A stretch of 52,996 nt of DNA from Oscillospiraceae bacterium (GCA_015068765.1 SVJY01000009.1:1-52996); one strand, 5' to 3'; counted from the stretch's first letter, positions 38,061-49,025 are shown. Numbers and translations: made by a program. Notes: a model not told the origin generated them from the letters alone.

Positions 38061-40388
38061 ATGATTCTGTCCGGAGAAAAAATTCTTTTTATTGACGGTG
38101 CAATGGGCACTATGCTGGGGGACGTGACGGGTGCCCCGGAGCTTTTGTGCATTACAGAGCCGGAACGTATTTTGTGCATCCATAAAAGCTATGTGGAAAG
38201 CGGTGCAAACATTATTACCACCAATACGTTTGGCGCGAATCGCACAAAGCTTGCAGAATACGAATATGGGGTGGAGGAAGTGGTGCACCGGGCAGTAGAG
38301 CTTGCCAGAGAAGCGGCAGGCGACCATGCCCTTGTAACACTCGATATCGGCCCTACGGGCACACTTCTAAAGCCCATGGGCACACTGCCCTTTGAAGAAG
38401 CCTACGACATTTTTGCGGAAGTCGTGCGTGCCGGACAGGGTGCGGATATGATTTCTGTCGAAACCATGACCGATACCTATGAATTAAAGGCGGCGGTGCT
38501 GGCAGCAAAAGAAAATAGTGATTTACCGATTCTGGCTACCGTGAGCATCGACGAGCGTGGACGGCTTCTTACCGGAGCGAATCTTGCCACCGTGGTAGCA
38601 CTTTTGGAAGGACTTGGGGTAGATGCACTGGGCCTTAACTGCGGCCTGGGCCCGGTACAGTTCCGTGCTTTTTTTGAAGAGCTTCGCTCCATTACCTCCA
38701 TTCCCATTGCGCTTTTGCCGAACGCAGGTCTCCCCACGATCGTAAACGGCGAAACACGGTACGACCTCACGCCGTCGGATTTTGCGGCACATATGCGGTA
38801 TTTTGCGGAAAATGGGGCATGGCTTTTGGGCGGCTGCTGTGGAACGACGCCGGAGCATATCCGGCTGATGACAGCGGCTTGCGAAGGTATATCCCCCAAA
38901 CCGCTGACGGATAAGGGACGCACGGTGGTTTCCGGCTATGGGAATGCAGTTTTGTTTGGGGCAGAACCGATTATCATCGGCGAACGGATTAACCCCACAG
39001 GTAAGAAACGCTTTAAGGAAGCCCTGCGGACGGGGGATATAGACTATATTCTTGCGGAAGGCATTTCCCAAGAACAGGCAGGTGCACATATTCTGGACGT
39101 GAATGTGGGTCTGCCGGAGATCGACGAACAAGCGATGATGACTCGCGTGATGACGGATTTGCAGGGGATTTTAAGCCTTCCCTTGCAGATTGATACCGGA
39201 GACGCCGCTGTGATGGAACAGGCGGCACGGCTGTATAACGGAAAACCGTTGTTTAACTCTGTAAACGGCAAGGAAGAAAGCATGCACGCTGTTTTTCCTA
39301 TCGTAAAAAAGTATGGCGGCGTTGTGGTGGGGCTTACGTTGGACGAAAACGGTATTCCCGAAACGGCGGAGGGCCGGATCGAAATTGCAGAAAAAATTCT
39401 GCGTGTCGCCGCAGAATACGGGATATCGAAAAAGGATATTCTGATCGATGCACTGACAATGGCGGTCAGTGCCGGAGAGAGCTCGGCAGAGGAAACGCTA
39501 AAGGCAGTGCGTACCATCCGACAGACGTTAGGTGTACATACGGTGCTAGGTGTATCCAATATCTCCTTCGGTCTACCCTGTAGGGAAACAGTGAATGCCG
39601 CTTTCTTTGCCCTTGCACTGGAAAACGGATTATCTGCCGGGATTATTAACCCAAAAGCGGAAGCTATGATGGGTGTATACGATGCCTTTTTGGTATTAAA
39701 GGGCCTGGATAGCGGCTGCGGTGGATATGTGGAGAAATACGGAAACCGGCAGACGGCACCTGTCAGCACGACAGATGTTTCTCTGTACGATATGATTGTA
39801 CGGGGTATGCGTGGCGGTGCATATGCGACGGCCGTTTCCCTTCTTGAAAAAATGGAGCCCATGACGTTGGTGGAGACGGTGATGATTCCGGCATTGGACG
39901 AGGTAGGAAAGGAATTTGAAAAAGGAACGGTCTTTCTGCCGCAGCTTCTGGCAAGTGCGGAAACGGTCAAGGAAGCCTTTGAAGCCGTAAAGGAGAAAAC
40001 GGCGGGCGGTGAAGGAGTACAAAAGGGTCGGATTGTTCTTGCTACAGTGTACGGAGATATTCACGATATCGGAAAAAACATTGTTCGTCTGCTTTTAGAG
40101 AATTACGGCTTTGGTGTCTTAGACTTAGGACGGGATGTGCCGCCGGATAAGATTGTGGAAGCGGCGCTGGCGGAGAAAACAGATATTGTAGGTCTCAGTG
40201 CATTGATGACCACGACAGTGGGGAGCATGAAGGAGACTGTTATTGCACTGCATCATGCCGGTTTTAAGGGGAAAATCATGGTAGGTGGTGCTGTGCTTAC
40301 GTCGGAATATGCAGATGCCTTAGGGGCGGATTTCTACGGCAAGGATGCACTGGCATCCGTAGCCTTCGCGAAGGAAATCATCGGGTAG
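38061..40388 (+). CDS. metH: B12-dependent methionine synthase lacking the activation domain
   Basis: Homocysteine-binding LGGCCGTTPEH, pterin-binding GERINPTGKK, cobalamin-binding DIHDIGKNIV. Confidence 0.94.
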   Translation: MILSGEKILFIDGAMGTMLGDVTGAPELLCITEPERILCIHKSYVESGANIITTNTFGANRTKLAEYEYGVEEVVHRAVELAREAAGDHALVTLDIGPTGTLLKPMGTLPFEEAYDIFAEVVRAGQGADMISVETMTDTYELKAAVLAAKENSDLPILATVSIDERGRLLTGANLATVVALLEGLGVDALGLNCGLGPVQFRAFFEELRSITSIPIALLPNAGLPTIVNGETRYDLTPSDFAAHMRYFAENGAWLLGGCCGTTPEHIRLMTAACEGISPKPLTDKGRTVVSGYGNAVLFGAEPIIIGERINPTGKKRFKEALRTGDIDYILAEGISQEQAGAHILDVNVGLPEIDEQAMMTRVMTDLQGILSLPLQIDTGDAAVMEQAARLYNGKPLFNSVNGKEESMHAVFPIVKKYGGVVVGLTLDENGIPETAEGRIEIAEKILRVAAEYGISKKDILIDALTMAVSAGESSAEETLKAVRTIRQTLGVHTVLGVSNISFGLPCRETVNAAFFALALENGLSAGIINPKAEAMMGVYDAFLVLKGLDSGCGGYVEKYGNRQTAPVSTTDVSLYDMIVRGMRGGAYATAVSLLEKMEPMTLVETVMIPALDEVGKEFEKGTVFLPQLLASAETVKEAFEAVKEKTAGGEGVQKGRIVLATVYGDIHDIGKNIVRLLLENYGFGVLDLGRDVPPDKIVEAALAEKTDIVGLSALMTTTVGSMKETVIALHHAGFKGKIMVGGAVLTSEYADALGADFYGKDALASVAFAKEIIG

Positions 40389-40477
40389 AAAAACAATTTT
40401 TCAGAGATTTAGCACGTATTTTATACCAACGCATACAATGTATTGAAAACCCACATTCAAATAGGAGGTATAAAAGC

Positions 40478-41290
40478 GTGGAAAACTGCAATGAAGCGGT
40501 CTGCATTCAGACCGAACAAATTTATGATTCCTGCCGAGACAAGGAATGCATTGAAAATCTGCGGGTGTATCTGTGCGGCCCCGGCCAGTGTCTGGTGGAC
40601 CGTGCTGTAAATGTCAAATCCAGAGGAGCAGAGCTTATCTGGGTATTTCCCACAGTGGAGGCTGTACCGTTTAATCAGGGTTTTTATACGGTGGACATGA
40701 AGTTCTTCTTCAAGGTGACGCTGGATGTTTACACCAACGTCTGCACACCGACACGGGTATGCGGTCTTGCGACATATGATAAAAAGGTTGTTCTTTTCGG
40801 CTCAGAAGGAAGTGCAAAGGTCTTTACGTCCAACGAAGCAGGCGAATGTGACTTTGATCCTGCTGAGTGGCAACGGACCAATTTGCCTAAGGCTGTGGTG
40901 TCGGCAATCGACCCCATCGTTCTGTCAGCAAAGCTGGTAGAAGCCTGTGAGGCTTGTGCTTGCTCCTGTGCTTGTGATTGCGGTATGGAGGTAGATATGG
41001 AAAATGTACCGAAAAGCGTGCAAAAGATTTTTGATGACGCACTGGTACTTTCCGGCGAGCAAAAACGGGTATACGTTTCTCTGGGCCTTTTCTCTATTGT
41101 AAAGCTGATGCGAGATGTACAGCTTCTGATTCCGGCCTATGATTTCTGTATTCCGGATAAAGAATGTCAGACCTCTACGGAAAGCAATCCCTGCGAGCTC
41201 TTTGAAAAGCTGAACTTCCCGGTGGATGAATTTTTCCCACCCACAAGAAGCGAAGGCGATGAGGGCCCGGACTGCGGCTGCGACAAATAA
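40478..41290 (+). CDS. Cys-rich protein of unknown function
   Basis: GTG start after GGAGG; many Cys including CEACACSCACDC and terminal CGCDK. Confidence 0.65.
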   Translation: MENCNEAVCIQTEQIYDSCRDKECIENLRVYLCGPGQCLVDRAVNVKSRGAELIWVFPTVEAVPFNQGFYTVDMKFFFKVTLDVYTNVCTPTRVCGLATYDKKVVLFGSEGSAKVFTSNEAGECDFDPAEWQRTNLPKAVVSAIDPIVLSAKLVEACEACACSCACDCGMEVDMENVPKSVQKIFDDALVLSGEQKRVYVSLGLFSIVKLMRDVQLLIPAYDFCIPDKECQTSTESNPCELFEKLNFPVDEFFPPTRSEGDEGPDCGCDK

Positions 41291-41298
41291 AAAATAAA

Positions 41299-41347
41299 GG
41301 GTTGCGGTCAATTCGAGTAAAATCGTTTTGACTGCAACCCGTTTTTT
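41299..41347. terminator. bidirectional terminator
   Basis: GGGTTGCGGTCAA ... TTGACTGCAACCC followed by GTTTTTT. Confidence 0.85.
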
Positions 41348-42251
41348 ATGCTTTTTTAACCGGTATATTGGTTCTGGATGCGATTATGGAAATCCAGCTT
41401 TCAACCGTTGCATTATCGGGGAAGGATAAATCCCGTAGAACGTATTCCTTATCCAGCATTTCAGCTTTTCCGCTTCCTAAGGGGTGATAAGGCTCAATAT
41501 TGATTTCCAGAATATTCTGTAGGCTGTTTGCAACGGCAGCAATACCGGCAAAATGATCTTCTCTGTCATTGCACGTGGGAATAATGGGACAACGAAGGAT
41601 AGTTTTACAACCTAAAGAATCCAGAAACTGTAGATTTTCCAAAATCAGCTTATTGGAAACCCCGCTGAATTTTTCGTGTCGGACGGGGTCAGTTTCTTTA
41701 TAATCATAGAGAAAAATGTCTACGAAGGGTGCAATTTTTTCAAAATTTTCTTTTTTTGCAAAGCCACAGGTTTCTATACAGGTATGCAGACCTTCGTCCT
41801 TGGCGGCACGAAACAGCGCATATGTAAAGGCAAACTGGGACATAGGTTCACCGCCGGAAAGCGTCATCCCGCCGCCGGAATTATCGTAGAAAACCTTATC
41901 CTTTAAAACCTCTGCCAAAACCTCGGATACGGACTGTACATAGCCGGTGGCATCCAAGGCATTCGGCATACAAACGTCGGCACATTTGCCGCAAGCGTTG
42001 CAGTGGCTTCTGTCAAATATATGTGTTTCACCGTCAAAACGGTGACATTTTTGCGGACAAGCCTGCACACAGGCCCCACATCCAACACATTTTTTCGCAT
42101 CATAAAAAATTTCGGGTTTCGCCGATTTTGATTCCGGGTTGTGACACCAGATGCAGTTTAAGGGACACCCCTTCATAAAAACGGTTGTCCGGATGCCCGG
42201 TCCGTCATTGATTGAAAACTTTTGTATGTTAAATATTGTTCCGGTTTGCAT
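41346..42251 (-). CDS. glycyl-radical enzyme activating protein (radical SAM, ferredoxin-like insert)
   Basis: CPLNCIWCHNPES, two CxxCxxCxxxCP clusters, NSGGGMTLSGGEP; start after GGAGG. Confidence 0.92.
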   Translation of the reverse strand: MQTGTIFNIQKFSINDGPGIRTTVFMKGCPLNCIWCHNPESKSAKPEIFYDAKKCVGCGACVQACPQKCHRFDGETHIFDRSHCNACGKCADVCMPNALDATGYVQSVSEVLAEVLKDKVFYDNSGGGMTLSGGEPMSQFAFTYALFRAAKDEGLHTCIETCGFAKKENFEKIAPFVDIFLYDYKETDPVRHEKFSGVSNKLILENLQFLDSLGCKTILRCPIIPTCNDREDHFAGIAAVANSLQNILEINIEPYHPLGSGKAEMLDKEYVLRDLSFPDNATVESWISIIASRTNIPVKKA

Positions 42252-42433
42252 ATCTATTCCTCCAACTGATTTTATTTTATTGCAAAAAACTGCTTTTGTC
42301 AAGAAGTTTTTCATAATAAGAAGCGAGTCATAAAAAACACTAACATTTTTGGGAAAATACTTGTAATACATACTCAGTTGTGATACGATATACATATTGC
42401 ATTTTTAAATTGGATAAAACAGGAGGCATTTTT

Positions 42434-45400
42434 ATGAAAACGAAAAGATTTACATCAGCACTGGTAGCTCTTATTATGGTGTGCACCCTTATGTGGACGC
42501 TTGCATTGCCTGCGGCAGCAGCTACAAGTGGTACTTGCGGTGAAAATCTTACATGGACGCTGGATGATGCCGGTACTCTCACTATTTCCGGGACCGGTGC
42601 GATGGCAGATTATGAATATGATGCACCGTGGTACGACATTTCGCATGAAATAGAAACAATCATCATTGGTAACGATGTAACAACGATTGGAGCCTATGCG
42701 TTTGCGGGTTGCTACAACGTAACCGCAGTAACAATTCCGCAAGGGGTTGAGACAATAGGAGAGTCGGCTTTTGTCGGATGTTACGTTTTAACAGCAGTTA
42801 CCATACCGGACAGTGTGACCGTAATAGGCAAGGAGGCTTTTTGTTATTGCGAAGAACTAACCTCCATAACGCTGGGGAAAAAGGTGACCACGATAGGCGA
42901 AGATGCATTTTTTGATTGCTATAATTTACGTGCCTTTACAGTGGATCAAAATAACAGTCAATATGCATCTGAAGATGGGGTTTTATTCAATAAAAATAAG
43001 ACAACGTTGATACAGTATCCGTATGCGAGAACCGAAAGTACATATAAAATCCCCGACAGCGTGACTGTATTGGAAGAAAATGCATTCCGTAACTGTAATA
43101 CCTTAACTGAATTAATGTTTGGAAATGGTATAACAGCAATCGAGGCGAGCACATTTGCCGGGTGTAAATCGCTTTTTAGTATAACAATCCCTAAAAACGT
43201 GAACAGAATAGCAAGTAGTGCTTTTGATGACTGTTACGCATTAAAACAAATTTCGGTAGATAGTTCTAATGCAGAATTTGCGTCGGTAGATGGTGTGCTA
43301 TACACAAAGGATATGAAAACGCTTCTCCGATATCCGGAAGGAAAAACAGAGACGGAGGTTTCCTTTGTGGTGCCGGATACAGTGAAGAAAATAGGTGAAA
43401 ATGCTTTCTATAATTTTTCTCATTTTGACTTTCCTTATTCTGATGATGCAAAGGCTGAGAAAGTTACTTTACGGAGTATCACACTTTCAAACAACACGGA
43501 AGAAATTGGAACTTGGGCATTTACATACTGCGTTGGCTTGGAAAGTATCATAATACCGGACAGTGTAACACGCATAGGCAAACAGGTTTTTGCCGAATGT
43601 GAATCCTTAACAGAGATTACATTAGGCAAAGGAATGACCTCCATTCCGGAGCAAATGTTTGTAAGCTGTGATTCACTTGCAAGGGTTACAATCCCCAATA
43701 ATATTAAAACGATTGAGAGGGGCGCATTTGGGAGTTGTAAAAGTCTAAAAAATATTCATATTTCCAAAGAAGTCGTTGAAATCGGGGAAGCAGTATTTGC
43801 GGATTGTGAAAATTTGCAAAATATTTCTGTGGACGAAAGTAATGTAGCATATTTATCCATAGACGGAAATTTATATACCAAGGATAAGAGCATACTTATG
43901 CAGTATGCTCTCGGAAAAGAAGACGAATTCTTTGCCATTCCGGATGGGGTTAAGAGCATTGGTGCGTATGCCTTTCAAGACAGCCCAAATCTATTTACGG
44001 TTATTATGCCTAATAGTGTAACCCAGATTGGTAAATATGCGTTCTCCGGTTGCTTTTTTGAAGCCATTTGTCTTTCTAACGCACTGACAAGTATAGAGGA
44101 AGGTGTGTTTCAGGGGTGTGAATTTTGGAATGGCATTGTTGCGATTCCAAAGAGTGTGAAAAGCATTGGAAAAAATGCGTTTCGCAATTGCTGGGATCTT
44201 TCTGAAATAAGAATACAAGGAAATGAAATCAGCATAGAAGATGATGCATTTAATGGAGCTGAGGATTTAGATACCATCTTCTTTGGCGGAACAGAAGAGG
44301 AGTGGGGAAAAGTACAAATCGGAAGCGGCAACGAGATTCTGAAAAGAGCCGATATATCCTGTGGATATGGTGATACTGTAAGTGGCACTTGTGGCGAAGA
44401 GCTTACGTGGAGTGTTGACGAAAACGGTTTGTTTACCATAAGCGGAGTGGGGTGTATGGAATTTGAAGGAAGAAGAGCACCGTGGTATGAAATAAGGGAC
44501 AGAATTCGAGCGGTTTCTGTGTCAGAGGATGTGGAATCCATATGCTACCGTGCCTTTGCGGATTGTTATTATATAGAGGCTGTAGAGATTTTGGGTAGCG
44601 TAGTTGAAATTGAGGAGAGTGCTTTTGAAAACTGCGTGAGCCTCAGAAGCGTTCAACTGCCTGAAGAGATAGATCGTATCTATGCCAGCACTTTTTACCG
44701 CTGTAAAAGTCTTCAAAGCATTGAAATTCCCGAAACGGTAGACCGTATCGAAAATTATGCTTTCGGAGGCTGTCAAAGTCTTACCGGCATCGAAATTCCT
44801 GAAGCTGTAGAACGCATTGGTGGCGGTGCTTTTTCCGGTTGTAAAAACCTTAAAAGCATAGAAATTTCCAAAAACGTAGAACAAATTGGTGGCAGTGCAT
44901 TCGCAAATTCCGGTCTTGAGAGTATTACTGTAGCCGAAGATAATGCAAATTATTGTGCGTTAAGCGGAAGCTTATATACGAAAGATAAAACCCAAATTAT
45001 ACAATATGCCGGGCCGAAAACAGAAACGGAGTTCATTGTTCCGGCCAGTGTAACAGAAATAGGGAGTGGTGCATTTAGTGGTGCAGACCATCTTACCGGC
45101 ATTATCCTTCCCGCAAAACTGGAGTTTATAGATTACGATGCTTTTTATAATTGTAAAGGCCTTACGAGCATTGTCATACCGTCCGGTGTTATCGAAATTG
45201 CGGAGTATGCTTTTGATAGCTGCCTAAATCTTAAAAAAATTGAATTACCGCTTAGTTTATCCTATATAGGAGAAGATGCTTTTCACCGGTGCAGAAGTTT
45301 GACGGAAGTAGTGTATGAGGGCACCGCCGAAATGTGGGAAGATATAGAGATTGAATTTGGGAATGATGCACTCTTAGATGCGAATATACAGTATCTGAAC

Positions 45401-45667
45401 AAGAGCATTTATATGGGCTATGATGCGGAGATGGGCAAAATTTTCATAGTCGGCAATAATGAATCAGGAGAAGCAACCTTGCACGTTGCCGCTTATAAGG
45501 GCAATGAACTTGTTTCTTATGCGATACGTATAGTTCCTGTTCTTAACGGCGGAGGGCGCTTCGATAACCCCTTGCAGAACTTGGACGATGTTGACCGTAT
45601 ACTCCTTATGCTGTGGGACGGTACAAGTATGACGCCCGTGGCAAAAACTGTTGAACAGAACTTGTAA
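42434..45667 (+). CDS. BspA-type leucine-rich-repeat surface protein
   Basis: Signal peptide; [25 protein letters not shown] modules; many IxxxAFxxCxxLTxVxIPDSV repeats. Confidence 0.93.
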   Translation: MKTKRFTSALVALIMVCTLMWTLALPAAAATSGTCGENLTWTLDDAGTLTISGTGAMADYEYDAPWYDISHEIETIIIGNDVTTIGAYAFAGCYNVTAVTIPQGVETIGESAFVGCYVLTAVTIPDSVTVIGKEAFCYCEELTSITLGKKVTTIGEDAFFDCYNLRAFTVDQNNSQYASEDGVLFNKNKTTLIQYPYARTESTYKIPDSVTVLEENAFRNCNTLTELMFGNGITAIEASTFAGCKSLFSITIPKNVNRIASSAFDDCYALKQISVDSSNAEFASVDGVLYTKDMKTLLRYPEGKTETEVSFVVPDTVKKIGENAFYNFSHFDFPYSDDAKAEKVTLRSITLSNNTEEIGTWAFTYCVGLESIIIPDSVTRIGKQVFAECESLTEITLGKGMTSIPEQMFVSCDSLARVTIPNNIKTIERGAFGSCKSLKNIHISKEVVEIGEAVFADCENLQNISVDESNVAYLSIDGNLYTKDKSILMQYALGKEDEFFAIPDGVKSIGAYAFQDSPNLFTVIMPNSVTQIGKYAFSGCFFEAICLSNALTSIEEGVFQGCEFWNGIVAIPKSVKSIGKNAFRNCWDLSEIRIQGNEISIEDDAFNGAEDLDTIFFGGTEEEWGKVQIGSGNEILKRADISCGYGDTVSGTCGEELTWSVDENGLFTISGVGCMEFEGRRAPWYEIRDRIRAVSVSEDVESICYRAFADCYYIEAVEILGSVVEIEESAFENCVSLRSVQLPEEIDRIYASTFYRCKSLQSIEIPETVDRIENYAFGGCQSLTGIEIPEAVERIGGGAFSGCKNLKSIEISKNVEQIGGSAFANSGLESITVAEDNANYCALSGSLYTKDKTQIIQYAGPKTETEFIVPASVTEIGSGAFSGADHLTGIILPAKLEFIDYDAFYNCKGLTSIVIPSGVIEIAEYAFDSCLNLKKIELPLSLSYIGEDAFHRCRSLTEVVYEGTAEMWEDIEIEFGNDALLDANIQYLNKSIYMGYDAEMGKIFIVGNNESGEATLHVAAYKGNELVSYAIRIVPVLNGGGRFDNPLQNLDDVDRILLMLWDGTSMTPVAKTVEQNL

Positions 45668-45691
45668 AAAAGCGAAAGAAGGAAGAGCTTC

Positions 45692-48600
45692 ATGAAAGCA
45701 AAACGACTTACGGCAATTCTTTTGACTATTATAATGGCGGTCATACTCATGACGACACTTGCCCTGCCTGCCGCTGCATCAACAAGCGGTACTTGCGGTG
45801 AAAATCTTACATGGACGCTGGATGACAGCGGAACGCTCACCATCTCCGGAAGTGGTAGAATGCAAAACTGTAATCTTGAAGGTGCACCTTGGTACAGTTT
45901 GGATAGTCAGATTTTCACTGCAATAATCGGAAACAAAGTGACAACGATAGGGGAAGGGGCGTTTGAATATTGCGACAGCTTAACTGCCGTAACGATAGGA
46001 AATAGTGTGAAGACGATAGGGAGTTATGCATTTTCTGGTTGTTCGATGTTAACCGAAGTGACGTTAGGCGACAGTGTGAGGACGATAGGGGAAGGGGCGT
46101 TTGGATCTTGCGACAGCTTAACAGCCATAACAATACCGGATAGTGTGACGACGATAGGGGATAGTGCATTTAGAGATTGCGACAGCTTAACTGATGTGTA
46201 TTACACCGGAAGTCAGGCAGAGTGGGCGGAAATTACAATTGGAGTTGAAAACGATCCTTTGCTGGAAGCGAGGATTCGTTTTGGTGTCGCCGGTAGTTTT
46301 AAACCGGTAGTAATACCAGACAAAAAACTACAGAAACTCGCACTCTGTAAAGCGGTATATGAAGATTTGCAGATTGGAAGCACTCTTTGGGAGCTGGCTG
46401 AAAAGTTTAATGAAACTATGTTTTACAACACCACGAATGGAGACATAGAGTGGAGCAATTTTATAAGTCGATACGCAGGAAATATGCAAGTGGTAGCTAA
46501 GTCGGCAGAGGGAGGAACCGGATTTTACGCCGCTGCATTTCAGGACGAAGCAGGAGATATAATTATCGGGTATAGAGGGAGCGAAGGTAATTTTAAGAAA
46601 GGGGCTCTCATGTTTTTTGGTTTGACAGAGAAAGAAATGGAACAAATTGATTGGTATGGGACGGATATACCAATGATTTTCGGAAGCTTATCAGGCCAGT
46701 TTGATTGTGCCCTTGATTTTTATGATGACATTCGGGAGATGTGGCCGGATGCAAACATTGAATTAACGGGTCACTCGCTCGGTGGAGCACTGGCAAGCTT
46801 TGTGGCCATAAATCGGGGCGTGAAAACCGAAAATGTCAATGGAGCGACCGGATGGATGCTAAATGGAATACATAAAATAGAGCCGTCATATTTAACAGAT
46901 TTTAAAGGAATGGATTATGCTTATGTGAACGAGTGGATTAATAAGGAGGCATGGAGTTTAAATTACCTTGTGACGGTGGCCAACCGTTCTGCATATTCTC
47001 ATGTTTTGTATAAATCCACAAATCAAAAGAATAAAAAGAATGGTGCAGTTGATACACATAAGATATCTTCGATTATAAATTATACAAAAGGTGCGTTTTC
47101 TCTTACAGATGCAGTAGAAAGCTACGCCGTGGCGGCAAGTGGTTTTAGCGATTACTATGGTGTGTTAGCGGGAACAACGGGAAATGATATCTATGAGGAA
47201 AAATTTAAGATAAGTCATAATGTTTTTTATGATACAATAAACAAAAAATATATTTTTGCCACTTCAACCAAGCAACGAACAGACTTACAAAAAAACCCCA
47301 ATATGATCCCGGGCTATCCGGATGTATCAAGTAAAACTTTTATATGTGGCGACGGTAACGATACGGTTAAAAAGCTTGCGAGCGACGACGTAATCATAGG
47401 CGGTGCAGGAAACGATACATTAGACGGCGGCGCAGGAAATGATACATATTATTTTGGAGAGAACTGGGGTAATGATACAATCACAGATATTTCGGGAAAA
47501 GACATGTTGGTTTTTACGGATACACCCATGACCCGGATTACTTCACAGGTAACAGATTCTTATATTTTGCTTTCGTCAGGCGGAAATTCCGTGAAAATCA
47601 TGAAAAAGGGAAGACAAAAGAAAAATTCTTCCATGCAGATAAAAGCATCGGGCGAAGTGTCAGGTGATATTTTTACAACAGCACTTCTGCAATCCGTGGA
47701 AGAAAACAGCATGGAACAGCCGCGGCAGCTGTTTATAAACGGAAAGGCAACCATAACAGTTTGCGACCTAAATGGCACGGTGCTTGGTACATTCTCCAAT
47801 AATGAGAATGGAGAATTTTATACAGACTACGGTGTTATATATACAGTCACAGATGAAGAAAATGCGTTCATAAACGCAGTGCTTACAGAAAAACACTGCT
47901 GCATTCGGGTGACAGCCGGTGAAGAAATTGTTTGCGGTTTCGCTATGAATGCAAATGAGATGAAAATTAATGAATTGTCAATGCTTCAGACGGCGATTCC
48001 GGAAGACGGGTATCTGGAAATCAGTACTGTTCCAAATGCGGAAGGGAAAGCTGATGTCCGGATTGTGCAAGGGGAAGTAGAAGAAAAGAAGGAAGTCGTT
48101 ACGCTGCAAACGGCGGAGGAATTATCGGTTTCTGCAGAGAAGACGGAGTTTTATACGGGAGAAACCATTTCGCTTACAGCGCAGCTTTCACCGGAGGATG
48201 TTGTTGTACAAAATGTAGAATGGACAATCGAAGATGGAGAAGAAACAGTGATGCTTCTAAAAGATGTTGAAGGCAATACATCTGTTACGGGAATTTCTGC
48301 CGGTACAGTTGTTTTGAAAGCGACCACAATAGATGGAAGCAATCTATCCGATACACTTACACTCACTGTAAAAAGCAATTCTGCTCCCGCCGTTTCTCTT
48401 ATTTCTTACGGGGAAACTTACGAGGAGGGGACGATTTCAGAATATCCGATTACAATATCCGTTTCTGCGGTGGAAGGCTACGAAACAATAGTTGAAGGAG
48501 AATGTAGCTTTGAAGTAACAGAAAATATGTATACTGTACAGGATAACGGGGAATTTACAGTTCATATTTATGGACGGAATTCGGAAACAAATGCAATCAC

Positions 48601-48916
48601 AGAAATCAGAACACTTTCTCTGGCACAGGAAATCCCTGTTTGGGAGATAAAGGAAGTAACCGAAGGTGAGGAAGGAATTTGTGTTTCTATCTCGCAGGCG
48701 CACGATGGGAAAAAGGGAAGAATACTTCTTGCAGGATACAGCAGTGAAAATCAGCTTGCAGAAATGGAACTGATAGAAATAACGGAAGAAACAAATGTGT
48801 ATATGATTCCGGTTAACACCTCTAACTGGATTAAGGCAAAAGTGTATTTGTGGATGGAAGAGACGCTGTTGCCACTTTCTGCTTGTAAAGAAATATCGCT
48901 TGTAAGTAGCACCTGA
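45692..48916 (+). CDS. multidomain surface protein: BspA LRR + class-3 lipase-like + RTX-like + Ig-like (Big) segments
   Basis: Signal peptide; LRR repeats; [33 protein letters not shown]; Big-like TLTVKSN region. Confidence 0.9.
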   Translation: MKAKRLTAILLTIIMAVILMTTLALPAAASTSGTCGENLTWTLDDSGTLTISGSGRMQNCNLEGAPWYSLDSQIFTAIIGNKVTTIGEGAFEYCDSLTAVTIGNSVKTIGSYAFSGCSMLTEVTLGDSVRTIGEGAFGSCDSLTAITIPDSVTTIGDSAFRDCDSLTDVYYTGSQAEWAEITIGVENDPLLEARIRFGVAGSFKPVVIPDKKLQKLALCKAVYEDLQIGSTLWELAEKFNETMFYNTTNGDIEWSNFISRYAGNMQVVAKSAEGGTGFYAAAFQDEAGDIIIGYRGSEGNFKKGALMFFGLTEKEMEQIDWYGTDIPMIFGSLSGQFDCALDFYDDIREMWPDANIELTGHSLGGALASFVAINRGVKTENVNGATGWMLNGIHKIEPSYLTDFKGMDYAYVNEWINKEAWSLNYLVTVANRSAYSHVLYKSTNQKNKKNGAVDTHKISSIINYTKGAFSLTDAVESYAVAASGFSDYYGVLAGTTGNDIYEEKFKISHNVFYDTINKKYIFATSTKQRTDLQKNPNMIPGYPDVSSKTFICGDGNDTVKKLASDDVIIGGAGNDTLDGGAGNDTYYFGENWGNDTITDISGKDMLVFTDTPMTRITSQVTDSYILLSSGGNSVKIMKKGRQKKNSSMQIKASGEVSGDIFTTALLQSVEENSMEQPRQLFINGKATITVCDLNGTVLGTFSNNENGEFYTDYGVIYTVTDEENAFINAVLTEKHCCIRVTAGEEIVCGFAMNANEMKINELSMLQTAIPEDGYLEISTVPNAEGKADVRIVQGEVEEKKEVVTLQTAEELSVSAEKTEFYTGETISLTAQLSPEDVVVQNVEWTIEDGEETVMLLKDVEGNTSVTGISAGTVVLKATTIDGSNLSDTLTLTVKSNSAPAVSLISYGETYEEGTISEYPITISVSAVEGYETIVEGECSFEVTENMYTVQDNGEFTVHIYGRNSETNAITEIRTLSLAQEIPVWEIKEVTEGEEGICVSISQAHDGKKGRILLAGYSSENQLAEMELIEITEETNVYMIPVNTSNWIKAKVYLWMEETLLPLSACKEISLVSST
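45938..46210 (+). repeat. about four tandem 69-bp LRR-coding repeats
   Basis: Units start at 45938, 46007, 46076, 46145, each GTGaxGACGATAGGGG... Confidence 0.85.
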
Positions 48917-48926
48917 TATTTTTCAA

Positions 48927-48966
48927 AAAGTTAGTGCCGCCATGGATTTCATGGCGGCATTATCGT
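48927..48966 (+). terminator. Rho-independent terminator
   Basis: TGCCGCCATG-GATTT-CATGGCGGCATTAT. Confidence 0.7.
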
Positions 48967-48975
48967 TATACAAAT

Positions 48976-49025
48976 AGCCTTCCCCTTTGAGGGGAAGGGG
49001 GACCGCGATAGCGGTGGATGAGGTG
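48976..49025. repeat. REP/MITE-like palindromic intergenic element
   Basis: CCTTCCCCTTTGAGGGGAAGG hairpin then ACCGCGATAGCGGT hairpin and GGATGAGGTG. Confidence 0.5.

Noticed and set aside
42700-45400. Periodic repeats suggesting a CRISPR-like or satellite array
   Set aside because: Explained by in-frame BspA leucine-rich repeats within one CDS
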